64,000 bases of DNA from Phoronis australis (GCA_002633005.1 NMRA01000098.1:619435-683434); one strand, 5' to 3'. Counted from the first letter of the stretch, positions 1-12,462 are shown. The notes: generated by a model not told the origin, from the letters alone. A program made the numbers and translations.

Positions 1-406
1 GACATCCCAGTTCCAACAGTGGGAAAAGGCGAGTAAGAGGCAGCGGAGGGAGATGGTTCAGAAGAGCTGAGGTGAGAGCAGCAGAGGAGGAAGCCCGTAA
101 AGCCAAGGCAGTCCAACTGAGCCAGCAGGGAGCATGGACTAGGTGGAATCTTCCAGAGAGGAAGATATAGTGGGCAGACGTGTGGAGGATGGAGCCGATG
201 CGTGTCCAGCTTTTACTTCGCTCGGTTTACGACGTGTTACCATCGCCTGCAAACTTCTTCGCTGGGGCCTAGTGGATGACCCAGCCTGCCAGTCGGGTGG
301 AGGAAGAGGTACATTGGCCCACATCTTATCAGGGTGCAAGATGGCACTTCAGCAGGGCCGATACAGATGGCGTACAGAAGACCCTTGCAGACATCATAGA
401 AGGAGA
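1..406 (+). repeat. Partial second copy of the RLE-type LINE (C-terminal region)
   Basis: These 406 bases match 1836-2241 with only a handful of substitutions, reading the same Cys-His segment (HILSGCK ... GRYRW) in the same strand. The copy ends exactly at a single N (407), after which the sequence jumps to the RT region of the same element family. It is therefore either the tail of a tandem neighbour or an assembly join of two alleles or copies; the sequence cannot separate these. Confidence 0.85.
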
Positions 407-407
407 N

Positions 408-2753
408 GTGGTGAAGAAAGCTTGATCGGGTTCAGCTCCAGGTCCAAGTGGCATCCCGTACAAGGCCTACAAGAAGTGTCCCTTGCTGCTAAGGCAGCTG
501 TGGCTGATTCTAAGAACAGTATGGAGAAAGGGCAAGATACCAACTGTCTGGAAGGTCGCAGAGGGGTGCTTTGTGCCCAAGGAGGATTCTGCTGTGATTG
601 ACCAGTTTAGAACAATATCACTGCTGAGTCTAAAAGGCGGGATGTTCTTTGGGATCCTTGCTAGGAGGTTGACATCATATTTCTTAGACAACAACTACAT
701 AGACACAGCTGTCCAGAAGGGAGGAATTTCTGGTTTCTCAGGCTGTGCTGAACATACGAGTGTCTTGAGCCAGCTAATTAGGAGGCCAAGTCGAAGAGGA
801 AAGACCTGACATGTGTGTGGCTCGACTTAGCCAATGCCTACGTTTCCATACCGCACCAGCTAATCAACTTAGCAATAGAGTACTATCACGTTCCGGAGCA
901 TATCAGTCGCATTTAAGCAGATTATTTTGAGGAATCCAGTTGAGGTTTACTGCAGGTGCCATCACTACAGACTGGATCAAGGTGGAAAGCGGTATAATAA
1001 CTGGTTGTACCATCTCTCCTACTCTGTTCATCATGGGGATGAATTTTCTGATAAAGGCTGGAGAAAGGGAATGTAAGGGTCCGAGGCTACAGTCCGGTAT
1101 CGTGGTGCCTGTAATTAGATCATTTATGGAGGATTTGACAATAATTACGGTGACGTATGTGCAAGCTTGGTGGATTTTGGCAGCACTAGAGGATGTTGCA
1201 AAATGGGGTCGTATGAAGTTTAAACCCAGGAAGTCGAGACTTCTGATAATGAGAGGAGGGAAATTGGTCAACAGACTTACCTTGGCCATTCAAGGCGAAG
1301 AAATTTCATCAATTGTTAACAACCCCATCAAGTGCCTAGGTAAATGGTACGATTACAAGAACAACATCAAGCAGATGGAGACCCAGGTGACGGAGTGGTT
1401 GAAGAGAATAGAGAAAAGCGGTCTTCCTGGCAAGTAGAAGGCTTGGATTTACCAGCACGGGCTGCTACCTCAAGCAACGTGGGGTCTTATGCTCTATGAC
1501 ATTCCGATATCGGCAGTAGAGTGCCTGGAGAGAACAGTAAGCAAATGGCTTAGGAAGTGGTTGGGAGTCCCAAGAAGCTTCACACAGGTTAGTTTTTATA
1601 GCAGAACGGTAGAGCTTCAGGTGCCTCTAGCGTCAATCACGGAGGAGTTTAAAGTAGGAAGGTGCAGGCTGGTTCTCACCTTATGCGACTCTAGAGATCC
1701 AAAGGTGAGGTATGGTGGTGTCATGACGAGATCAGGGAGACGGTGGTCAGCAGACACATCTGTGAGCCAAGCGGAGAGTTTGTTACAGATCAGAGATATA
1801 ATTGGTAGCACCTGCGCAGGACGTCAGGGGTTGGGGACATCCCTGTTCCAACAGTGGGAAAAGGCGAGTAAGAGGCAGCGGAGGGAGATGGTTCAGAAGA
1901 GCTGAGGTGAGAGCAGCAGAGAAGGAAGCCCGTAAAGCCAAGGCAGTCCAACTGAGCCAGCAGGGAGCATGGACCAGGTGGAATCTTCCAGAGAGGAAGA
2001 TATAGTGGGCAGACGTGTGGAGGATGGAGCCGATACGTGTCCAGCTTTTACTTCGCTCGGTTTACGACGTGTTACCATCGCCTGCGAACTTCTTCGCTGG
2101 GGCCTAGTGGATGACCCAGCCTGCCAGTCAGGTGGAGGAAGAGGTACATTGGCCCACATCTTATCAGGGTGCAAGATGGCACTTCAGCAGGGCCGATACA
2201 GATGGCGTACAGAAGACCCTTGCAGACATCATAGAAGGAGACAAGAACAACTCAGCCTAGGGCAAGCAGCCAGCTCATACAATTCGTCAGGGCAGGTGAG
2301 ATACGGAAGAAGTCACGTCAGCAGCCTTGCATCCTGGGTGGAGTAAGCTGGGAAATGAGAGTAGATCTGGGAAGAAAGCTTGTGTTCCCGAGTATTGTGG
2401 AAACATCACTGCGGCCTGACATCATTCTGTGGTCGGACATTCATCAATGTATAGTGATTATAGAGCTTACGGTGCCTTGGGAGGAAGGATGCGAAGAGGC
2501 CCATGAGAGGAAATTATCTAAGTATAGCGAGCTGGCGGAGACATGTAGAGCTCGGGGCTGGCGAACTTGGTTGTTTCCTGTAGAGGTGGGATGTAGAGGA
2601 TTCCCTGCAAGATCTGTATGGTGGTTGCTGGAGAAGATTGGTGTGCGAGGGGGAAGGAAGAAAGCTGCAGTGAGAAGACTGGGCGAGACAGCTGAGAGGA
2701 CATCTTGTTGGCTGTGGTACCGTCGGAATGAAGGAAGTTGGAGGCCTCAGTGA
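408..2753 (+). pseudogene. R2/NeSL-like (RLE-type) non-LTR retrotransposon ORF, degraded
   Basis: This is the reverse transcriptase and C-terminal part of a LINE with a restriction-like endonuclease. RT blocks are readable in order in shifting frames: GPSGIPYKAYKK (about 445-480), EQFRTISLL-like block (about 600-635), motif A VWLDLANAY (about 818-845), a G-CTISP-like block (about 1000-1020), and motif C at about 1124-1135. Motif C reads FMED where the family has FMDD, so one catalytic Asp is Glu. In-frame stops end blocks near 807, 1435 and 1903. Next comes a Cys/His block (HILSGCK, about 2150-2180), then the endonuclease ORF. The N-terminal DNA-binding part is absent because of the window edge and the N at 407. 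Clade assignment rests on remembered domain order and motifs; the identification as a LINE RT is strong, the exact clade is not. Confidence 0.85.
2355..2753 (+). CDS. Restriction-like endonuclease domain of the LINE (open frame)
   Basis: An uninterrupted 132-codon frame carries the C-terminal PD-(D/E)XK-like nuclease of R2-type elements, which nicks target DNA to prime reverse transcription. Visible landmarks: VDLGRKL at the start, RPDIILWS with the conserved Pro-Asp, then IIELTVPWEE, AHERKLSKY, RGWRTW and VEVGCRGFPA. The whole block is conserved in spacing with relatives I know from invertebrate and fish genomes. It lacks its own start context and is really the 3' end of the larger ORF; the frame upstream (2250-2346) ends in a stop just before it. 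That this part stayed open while RT broke may be chance or recent decay. Confidence 0.75.
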   Translation: MRVDLGRKLVFPSIVETSLRPDIILWSDIHQCIVIIELTVPWEEGCEEAHERKLSKYSELAETCRARGWRTWLFPVEVGCRGFPARSVWWLLEKIGVRGGRKKAAVRRLGETAERTSCWLWYRRNEGSWRPQ

Positions 2754-2990
2754 TGCACAGTGGGTTGGCCGCCACTGTGGACCCACCAGTGGAGACCGTT
2801 ATGGTTTAGGGTCGAAACGAGTCGAGGAAGCTGGATGCCATCTGACGACATCAAGCTACGCCTCCAACTAGTTAGTGTACGGCGGGTAGAATAGGATCCT
2901 GGTGTAGCTGTTACGAAGAAGAAGCGACAAGACGTCAGACTGCATAGAAGCCTGGCAACTACTGAGGCAGATAACATCACTGTAAGCACA
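2754..2990 (+). repeat. Probable 3' UTR of the RLE-type LINE
   Basis: The sequence directly after the endonuclease stop (GTGGGTTGGCCGCCACTG, then a block with GGGTCGAAACGAGTCGA) looks like the conserved 3' tail of this LINE family. No poly(A) or simple-repeat tail is obvious, and the end near 2990 is only an estimate where sequence becomes AT-rich and unremarkable. Confidence 0.5.
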
Positions 2991-5230
2991 CAAACATAGT
3001 ATGAACATAAAAATTCTTTCGATGCCTCGCCAAATTAGTTAAATCAAGAAGCAATACCTTTCCAATTTCAAAATTGCATTTCGTCATGTTGAACTGACTA
3101 AATTTAAAAATGGAATTAGTATCTTACACTTACAAAATCAGTCGCATGATAGAACTTGTTTCTTGTTACCAATAAGAACAGGAAAATCCTCAACAGGCCA
3201 GCCACTCTGCACAGTAATAACCATCGCCGTGAGCACATGCAATGTAATACTATGTACTATATACAGTGACTTCAGGGCTGGGTAGCATAAAACTTCAATG
3301 TTATCCGACGGATAAGTTTGATTGCTGTATGACGTCAGGCGCATTGTTCAACAATAACGTGACGAGTGATAATGCGACGTCCTTGTTGCTATACAGCGTA
3401 TAACTTATATGCAAAGATGCCCAGTTGTTTTAGTTACTGCAGCAGTCGTGACGGTTTGTTTACGTAACTGCAAAGACTACGTGTGTTAGGGAAATGAAGC
3501 AGAGAACGGCAGAAAATCCCTTGACAGATACTGCGTCACCCTGCCTCAAGTGTACCGACGCGTTTGACACCAGTTCGGTGTTACTTAGACGTACTAATGT
3601 TTTTAAGCATTGAAACTCTACGGTTAAGAACCCGAAAGACTTAGAAGTGATAGCAAAACGAGATGAAATGCAGCTTTAAGAACCCATGACGACTGGTCGC
3701 CTGGTCTAAAAATTTTCAGACCCTTATCATAAACGATATCTAACTACAATATGCACCAGGCTAATTGCTGAAGATACATCAGGCCCTTACTCCAAAACCA
3801 CAGATGAATGGATGGAACTACATTTGACCAGCTGCATCATTTTAATAAACAATTTAGGGGATGAAAACCAAAAGGACAGTTTATAACCAAGCTTTCTGTG
3901 GTAAATGCGAACACCGGGGATTATATAGATGAACCAGTGAGACAACTGAAAACACGAAATACCAGTTTTAACATATACTCAGAATTGCATTATCATTTTG
4001 TCAAATGTTAAACAAAGCATTGTCCAACGTCAATGGAAAAATTTCAAAACCTGCAGATTAAATTAGGATTCAAGAAAGTCCAAGAAATGGCAGTAAAATC
4101 AAATACCACTTGTAGTTCTAAGAACTAAGCTTGTATAAAATAAACAATCTCCGTTTCTTCAAAACTTGTTTATACAGGAAACAGAGGCGAGCAAATAATG
4201 AGACACAATTTGAACCAAAGTTTCAGGAACTGAATTGTAAAACTTTAACATTCAACAATGATAAAAAATAACATGGATGCAGAGGTACCGTAGTTGTATT
4301 TCATTTATTTGATTAGAAGTAGTGTGGCGTAGAACAGAACACGACAAATTGATGTAGAATAGGAAGGATGTACACACACTGTTGGATGCACATATATTTT
4401 AGCACAGTCAATGGATGTTCAGTAGACGCAATTTTCAACTGAAAATGTCATAAATCTTTGGCCAAATGAATATTGGAATTATTTTTGAATTTTCACTTAC
4501 TTTCTTAAATAAGCAAATTCATTCTCTGGATGTTGCTGCAGTTATAAGAATATTTCCAACCACACAGTTAACAACGCTAATTTTTCTTTTTAAGGTGTAA
4601 ATGCTTAAACATTATACAGCAAATAGTCTAGCTCTACAAAATTTTGTTCGCTTTGGTGAGGTGAATGCACTAAGCTGTCAATTTCTGCTCAAATTTGATT
4701 AAAATCTGACTTAGGCTAGAAAGCAAGTACAATATTATTTTTATCCATACTCCTTGTCAAACAATACAGTAAATGTCGGGCAAACTGATGAATTGACCAA
4801 ATGTCCTTAATGTTTTGTGTAGAAAAACAAGACAAAACAACTTAAGCAAAACAACAGATGGCTAAATGAGCTACACAGTGACTGCAATCAGAATGTATTA
4901 TTCGAAATCAAAGATCAAAGTGATGAGTAACAACAGTCTCCACTGTAACTTATAGTGTTACTAGAATGAGTCCATACACACCATACACACGCAGAGTGAC
5001 TCCAAAGCAAGATAATTTTACAAGAAATACAATTGTGCAGTACACTTCAAGTGTTTGCGTCATGTAAACGGGAATAGATAGAATGTGTTAAGACCACCTT
5101 TTCATTCTGCGACACTAAATCACTTGTGCCCTGATATACAGAAAGCAACTACCACTGTTTCTACAACATATATTAATGATCATCATGTCGCTTGCAAAAA
5201 ATGATTCTTCGAATGGGCAATGTGTCAAAG
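2991..5230. other. No recognisable feature
   Basis: AT-rich sequence with only short frames in all six readings. I see no protein motif, RNA gene or repeat structure here. Confidence 0.6.
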
Positions 5231-5292
5231 TCGTGGATCAAGTAGGTCACCCGACCAAATTAACTTGGTCGGGTGACTTACTTGGTCTACGA
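5231..5292 (+). ncRNA. Long hairpin; possible structured RNA
   Basis: Positions 5231-5258 and 5265-5292 form 28 consecutive base pairs around a 6-base loop (ATTAAC). Twenty-five are Watson-Crick and the three others (5235, 5238 and 5245 on the left arm) are G-U pairs if the plus strand is transcribed; position 5230 with 5293 adds a G-C pair. On the minus strand the same positions would be A-C mismatches, so the folding RNA is the plus strand. No tRNA, snRNA or known element was recognised; a small foldback element is the main alternative. Confidence 0.5.
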
Positions 5293-5439
5293 CATCAACA
5301 TACAGAAATGAGCAATACATCACATATGGATACTCAGGTTGGATGGGACATAGAAGTTACTCGACAGAAAACAAAGCAAGTTGACAGAAACATATCTGAA
5401 ATCTTTTGTTGTGCAAACGTGAAAGTAAATCCAAAATGA

Positions 5440-8400
5440 ACAGTTATTCAATAAAGAGACAACTAATAAACTAAGAGGCAACAAGACCAATTTGAAAACC
5501 ACATCATTCCTGGCTGGCACCAACACAGGGTCCGAGTGATTTTTGAGCGATGACAGGCAGACCAATAGACCAAAACAAACCAACAAATGAGCAATTAAGA
5601 CACAATTACAATATTGTAGTACAGCACAGGTTTGATGAAAATGCAGAAGAATCTGGCCTATATAGATTACTTTACGTCCGAATAACCGAGGAACTTATTT
5701 TTACGCTTGAATAATGTGATTAATTTGTTCTCGCTTTATATAGAGTGGAGTATTCTTCTTTTTGTTCAAAAACAAGATTTTTAAATGTCGCCTGTAAATT
5801 ATTATTTTTTTTGTTCTCATTATTCATAAGTTGATAAAGTGTTAGTTGTTGGAATTTTGACCTTTCCTTTCTGTTTAATCCGTTCAGTTAATGTTGTTAG
5901 TGAAATGAACATTTTCCCATAGCCAAATTGTTTTCATTTATAGAAAGCTCTTTAGAAACTTCAGTTAAGATTTTTGCAGAGAAATGTTGCTTTTCAGATT
6001 TTAGGTGTGTTCCCTGCAACAGAATCTAAAATAAAAGAGTAGGAAACAACCAGATGACCACCTCGGATTGCCACTTTTAAGGCCAGAGATACTTTGATTT
6101 GCTGTTATAAGAATCAAACAAAAGTACGATTTTATAGTTGATCAAGACTTAGTGAGAGAGGATATAATTCTTTGGGAGTTTGCCACTATTTCCTGTCATC
6201 ATAGCGTGGACTTCATTTTGTGTTACTTTTTGCCATCATCTGATCCTCTTCTTTGTGTGTGATAAGATCTCCTTGAGAAAGAATTAAATTTTACGTACCG
6301 GTAGGCAAACTGTTGTTTACAGCTATATTTACTTTTTGTTGGCTTCAGTCCATTAACTACAGAAAATAAATCAAATGCATTGGGTGATTAGAACTTTAAC
6401 AAAACACAAATGAGTTACCAATTAGTGATTGCACACTCAGTTAATGTTAAGTAAACTTAATTGAAGAGCATTTATTTATAGGTACCCTGAGTACATGCAT
6501 AGCTATTTTCTCTTCTCTTAATGACGGAGCTTTAATGTGTTGGTGGGGTATTTTGGTGCTGTCTTGGGACTGAAGTTCCCTAATCTGTTTCTCCTGGTTT
6601 CTTCTCTACTGTCACACATAAATCAGTCTCAGTCCCTAGCTGAAGTAGTTGTAAGTCACAACTCTCACTATCACAACAAATAGAATAAAAAGAGACATGC
6701 AGGGTACAGACTACTGTACATGGGATTCTAAGCACTGAAGCAATACACAAGTACGGCCATAAAAGTGACTCAACTGTGTATTTGACTTGTTCACTTCAAT
6801 GTTGTTAACCAAGCATATGTGGAACGTTTGACTGAAGATGTATAGCCAAAACATCCTGGGATCGAACACAGTGATTATGGTTTCAAGGAAACGCCCTAAA
6901 TTGTCAAATGGATTTAGAGGTTGCACTCTACCATGACAAAAGAATAGTTTATAAAATTGTGACATCAGCTTATTTCTAAGCTGTAAGGTAACCTTGGTTA
7001 GCTTCAGTCTCATTTTGGGATGCATATAAAATGTACAGTAAGCTTGTTCAGAATGTTTCTTTTAATTATTGTTCGAAAATGGAGACACATTCAAATGAAA
7101 AACTATAAATAATGAATAATCAAGATTGCTTATTTAGGTTAATAATGTCTAAGATTCTCTTGACAACTGGTGCCAACTTTATCAAAGTCTGTCATTATCT
7201 TGTGTGACGTCTGCATAACCAACTTACACAGGGACATATAATTGCGCAACTGAAATAGTTCTCAATATATGATATAGCTGTAAACCTATTATATCCACTA
7301 TTACGAAAATATCATGACGTTCTGGAAAGTGCATGCATGAAACTGAAAGCTTGTATTAAATCACCAAAGCTTGTACAGAAAATCACTTCAAGTTTTGTAT
7401 TCATACACCACCTTCACATCAAGTTATTATTTTGTAAAATCATAAACATTGGATGTAGAAAAACTCGATGTCATCTCATACACTGTTTTTGTGCTGTTTT
7501 TGTATATTTTAACGAAAAGCCTTTAAGCATTTTATAAAAACTCATTCATTACGGCGTTTTCCCGTTGCTGTCAACTTGTTCGATTCTATAGCCCAACAAC
7601 AAGTTGGGAAGTTTACTCTTGTAGCCAATATCTTACACGACTGATTACTCCATTCAAGCATTCATGGTTGGAGGGCCAGCTCTCTTCTGTTCGATAATTG
7701 CTCTACTCTTCAACAAGATTGTATCTAGCCTGACTAGGCTGTGCTGTTAAATATAAAAGTTAAGTTAGAACATATTTGAACATAAACCAATAGCATTTAT
7801 GAAATCCTCGTCTAATGGTGATCATGTTTAGTTTTTGAATCGCCAAAATCGCCCAACTGCAACCGAAGTTACGACAATTTATTCTTTCTGAATGTACCAT
7901 TTCGCTCTGGGTTTGACGGCGTTCACACGTGGTCTGTTATAAGCTTGGTAGATAATTGGCTTGCCTGTTGTCATAACAGAAAAAAGACTTTGCTTGGCAG
8001 GTAACAAAGAAGCTAGACGTTATCACGCGCTCAGAACCCCCTTCGTCTGTCAAAGTCACTGAACGGGAAAACGCTGTCATGCATAGCGTGAACAGAATAC
8101 TAGGCTGGGTGTTAATCTCCAAAGTTTACTATTACTACTAGTAGTGATAATGAGGGTGTCGGTAAGTTGACACTTACTAAGTTATAAACATGACAGCTGT
8201 CCGAGATCTGTACTGCTGTAGCTAGAGAACAGGCGAGTTTTTCTCATGGACACTATCTATTCACGCAGATTTCGCACTGCAATGACACGATTACACCACA
8301 ATTAACAATGGCGTACGTGAAATGGAAGTGTGGCCGATTCTCCATGCGTGACGACTCCTTTTAGTTCCAAAACCTCTGATTGTTTATACAAAGCTGTTGA

Positions 8401-8985
8401 ACACCTGCAAGACACGTGACCACTGAGTCAATGAACTACTGTCTCGTTCCATGCTCCATCAATTCTTTATAGATCAGCAATCATCCAAACCTGACAACTA
8501 TTGTGTTGAACACGATCCTTCACATACACTTGACAGCTTTCATGTTTTTGACCTGCCGATCTTCCCTCAGAGTGTTACCGTGACAGCAAGCCGTCTGGCT
8601 GCAAATAAGAAGAAAACAGCGTAAGTGTAGGACCCATGGGCTAGAGTTTTGTGGTGCGAGCCATAGTTCCGATTCGGGCCGCATGATCGTAGTAAATTGC
8701 TTACAAGTTCGTCCAACAATAAAACATGAAATTGGTGACGGTGGCTGGTTTCATTGAGTATTTGCAAACGTTTGACTCAAAGACTGAACTGTTGAGCAAT
8801 ATGAGGAAAGATCTGGACAATCAATGCGCTGAATACGAAGCAATACCGAAGCTAGTTTACAGTAGCTAAACTACTACAGATATCGATAAATTCAAAAGTT
8901 ATAAAATATGTTGAACTGCAAAGGTGGGTGACAGTCTGCCACACATGCAGCATACATGTAGTTGAACAAGATTAAGGGCGATCTC
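5440..8985. other. No recognisable feature
   Basis: More than 3 kb of AT-rich sequence with short frames only. Nothing resembling exons, transposase, RT or RNA genes was found. Confidence 0.55.
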
Positions 8986-8989
8986 AGAG

Positions 8990-10148
8990 TAGGACAATTG
9001 TCCTCATCACAAAACAGGATGTCTTTAGTATCATACCAAAAGCTAAAATGCCTCGTAAATTTTAAAAAATTGGAGTCCAATTTCCATTCTAAATAATAGT
9101 TATAAAATATTATCAGGCTGTATTGCTCACAGAATGAAACAGTTTCAAATTCTCTCATTCATAAAAACCAGAAGGGCTTTCTTCAGGGCCAATTTATTGG
9201 TGATAATACCGCAATCATTTGTGATTTAATGACATTTTCAGTGGAGAACGACATTCCTGTCTTATTGCTTCTGATGGACTTTGAGAAAGCGTTCTGGAAA
9301 TTTATATATAAAACATTAAAAAATTTAACTTCCCTGAAAAATTTGTTAGCTGGGTACAGTTGCTAAATAGAGATGCACATTCAACTTTGTGTGATTCAGC
9401 ACGGTGTGACTTCCTGGTATTTTCCTGGTTGATGTTGTCGACAAGGGGACCCTTTGTCACCTTACTTATTTCTACTGTTCGCAGAGTTAATGGGAATCAT
9501 ACGTTTCGTAAAAACAAAAACATTAAAGGAAGTAAAGTAGGTACTCAAATTTATAAAATAACTCAGTAAGCAGATGATACTGTATTGACCATAAACGCCT
9601 GTGTGAATTCTATGAAAACCTATCTTAGTCTAGTAGCCCAGTTCTCCAAGTTTTCAGGTCTAAAACCAAGTTAATGCAAAACTCACTGCATCTGGATCGG
9701 TTCTATGAGATTAAGCGGATCCCGACTATGTACAGACTTCAATCTATCTTAATGCAGATCTGAGTTTACTTTATCAGGTATGAAATTCTCTGTCAATTTG
9801 GGCGACATGATCAAACTTAATTACAAAAATACAAGAAGTAAATGAACTTCTCTAGATGTAATCTAGAAGGCAACTTCTTGTCCTTGGTCGTATAACTGTA
9901 GTGATATTATTCATTTTAACCTAATTGGTGCACCTGTTCTCTACTCTACCCTTGCCACCACATCAAGTGATTGACTCTCTGCAAAAGTCATTTTAATATA
10001 TTTGAGGGAATAAAAAGAATAAAATAAGCAGAACTGTAATAATATGGAAATATGAACAATCTTTTCTAAATGCTTTAAAATTATATGGTTCCGTCGCTTC
10101 ATTTCATCTGCAGATGTAGAATGGAGAAATATTTGGATTTTTCTAAAA
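8990..10148 (+). pseudogene. L1/Tx1-like LINE reverse transcriptase, 5' part (split by a transposon)
   Basis: Frame-shifted but clear RT of an apurinic-endonuclease type LINE. Readable blocks in order: KQDVFSIIPKAK (about 9013-9048), NWSPISILNNSYKI (about 9067-9108), GFLQGQFIGDNT (about 9175-9210), LLLLMDFEKAF (about 9262-9294, motif A Asp present), CRQGDPLSPYLF (about 9438-9475), and ADDTVLTI (about 9572-9595), where the Tyr of the YADD box is a TAA stop. A block like FSKFSGLKPS follows (about 9640-9670). Several stops and frameshifts show it is dead. It breaks off at 10148, where an inverted-repeat transposon begins, and resumes at 11856. Confidence 0.85.
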
Positions 10149-11847
10149 CCCCCTCGACTCCCACACCTCTCGACCCCCTCGACCCACAACCTTCTCGACA
10201 CACGACCCGTGGTAACAAAGATATTTTCGCGCTTTTTATCTATTTCGTAATCTTGTTACGTCGCTGAGTGACTTTTCTATAAGACATACGTACACGCAAG
10301 TCAGCTCTGGCTCAAGTCTGGTGATTAAAAACAGAAAGTGGCGTGATAACGTGATCTGAAATGGCGCATTGTGAGCGCGCTATCGTTGTCACGGAAATAG
10401 TTCCACGAGAGTCTACCATTGGCCCAGTTCTACTGAACTTAGGGAGCGAATAAGTTTTAACATGAATGTACTATATTATTTGCTTTCTGTTGTATAGTCT
10501 TTTACAGTATACTTTATATAGCGTTGATTAGAAACACTTTTTAGTTAACAGTTTGTTTTTTTCAAGCTGTATTTACTGATGAAATAACAGTCTTGAAGGT
10601 TCCTCGCACTCTCCGCAAAAAGTTTGAATCTGCCATTCACTGAAGAGCAGACGAGACCATAACAGATTCAAGTTATTTTTGGAAAAGTGCGCAAATGCCA
10701 CGGATATGCAATGTTTTCAGTAAATACAGTTTGAAAAAACAAACTATTAACTAAAAAGCATTTCAAGCTTACATGTAGTAAACGAATATACGACAGAAAG
10801 GAAATAATAAAAATGTGAAATTATGTGTATACACGTTAACGTACTTCCTCCCTAAGTTTAGTAGAACAGGGTCATTGGTTGCCGTTCCTAGAATTATTTC
10901 CCAGGCAAAATGATACAGCTAGGCTGTGTATTGAGCTCCGCTAGACCCCGAAATTTCACTCAGGCAGCCCAGGTAGTTCTGCTCGTCACCTCGCAGTGAA
11001 ACTTGTATCGATATGTAAAGCCAGCGACCGGCGGGGGTGCATGCAAAATCTGGACCCGTTGCAGCCGAAACAATCTAATAAGCGTCATTTTCTTGCGTTA
11101 TTCTCCTCCTTTTGCAACAAAGAAAAATTCATCGTCGTTTTCGAAACAGTACACTCGTGACAAGCGCACCATTTCCTAAAAGTTTGCAACATCTCTCGCG
11201 ACAGCTTCGCAGCAATAAAATTTGTTCAAAAAATCGGTTTGTTGGTAGTAATATATTAAAAACTTGTAACGAAATGAAACCAGCTCCGATGATTTATTGT
11301 TATTTGTATGCAACCTCGTGGAAGAGAAGAACAGTTTATTAAAGAATCGAGGAAAAAGAAACTGTTCAATAGTTGACGCAATATTTCATGGCGCCCAAAA
11401 GCCTGGACAGAAGATCGCAGCACAAGTTTAGCAGCCGAATAACGGTAGAACGCCAAGTTTTCCAACACCCGTAAATAATTTAGTTTACTCAAGGAAAAAG
11501 CGTGGCTTTTAATGACACTAACTTTGTATCATATATTGTTTTTTTTACCCACATAACTGCATATTTAGTACACAGCTCTGCACCAAAACTATTTCCGTCC
11601 GTGACAACGATACGCACTCACAATCCGCCATTTTAGATATGTTCTTACGCCACTTTTTGTTTTTAACCACCAGTCTTGAACCAGAGGAGATTCGTCTTAT
11701 GGGAAAGTCACTCGAAAGCGACTTAAGAAGATTATGAAATTAGTAAAAACGCAAAGATACCTCTATTGCAGCAGCTCGTGTGTCGAGGTGGTTGTGGGTC
11801 GTGGGGGCAGTGGGTCGAGGGGGCGTGGGGTGTGGGGGTCAAGAGTT
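10149..11847. mobile_element. Non-autonomous DNA transposon with ~260-bp terminal inverted repeats
   Basis: The first ~260 bases (10149-10408) are matched, inverted and diverged, by 11589-11845. Both tips carry CTCGAC/CCCACACC-rich short units. The sequences flanking it, TTCTAAAA (10141-10148) and TTTTAAAA (11848-11855), look like an 8-bp target duplication with one difference, which would fit hAT-type elements. The left half also contains a second inverted repeat: about 10410-10590 pairs with about 10710-10915. No transposase frame is visible inside, so it should be non-autonomous. It sits inside a LINE, so it is younger than that LINE insertion. Confidence 0.85.
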
Positions 11848-11855
11848 TTTTAAAA

Positions 11856-12385
11856 CAATTCGATTTCATGGGAGTAAAATAGATATTCTAAATGCTGTTT
11901 ATTGGTGGAATGTGACCTATGCCTCGTGCATGAATTTTACACATTGTACTAGACTCCAGTGGTTTCAAATTCCTTTGGTACATTATTATTATAACAACAA
12001 ATGTTTGGCTTCATAAGATGAATATTATTGATATTGACTTGTGTACTTTCTGTCGGTAGGAGAGGGAGACTATCGTGCATTCATGTTGGTTTTGTTCAGT
12101 GATTCACAAATTTTGGAAATCTTTAATTGACTGGTTTGTCAACAAAATAGATCAGCCTCTGGCTTTAGATATGCATGTTTGGCTTTCAATACTGTAACAG
12201 TAACATTATAAATCTTATTCTTGTTCTTGCAAAATAATATTCACTGATGTCGCTATAAAAAGCGTTCTTCAGATATTCCAGATAGATGTGCTAGATTATT
12301 ACAAAATTGAAGAACATATTTATTGCAAGAACTCTGAACACACCACATTTTCAGACCGATGGGGAACTATTCTCCCTCAACTTGA
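11856..12385 (+). pseudogene. L1/Tx1-like LINE, 3' part after the transposon insertion
   Basis: The LINE interrupted at 10148 continues here. Readable blocks: LQWFQ (about 11962), HKMNIIDIDLCTFC (about 12012-12053), ERETIVHSCWFC (about 12062-12097, the C-terminal Cys/His region) and FWKSLIDWFVNKIDQPL (about 12113-12163). The end EEHIYCKN and WGTILPQL (about 12312-12380) corresponds to the last residues of such ORFs. One-base shifts and stops occur within it. I see no ORF1. Confidence 0.8.
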
Positions 12386-12403
12386 ATGACTCAAATGACC
12401 CAT

Positions 12404-12413
12404 ATGTTGTGTG

Positions 12414-12445
<32 letters not shown>

Positions 12446-12462
12446 TGCGTGCGTGTGTGTTT
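12404..12462. repeat. GT / GCGT microsatellite
   Basis: A run of GT dinucleotides passes into GCGT tetranucleotides directly after the end of the LINE. Confidence 0.95.
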
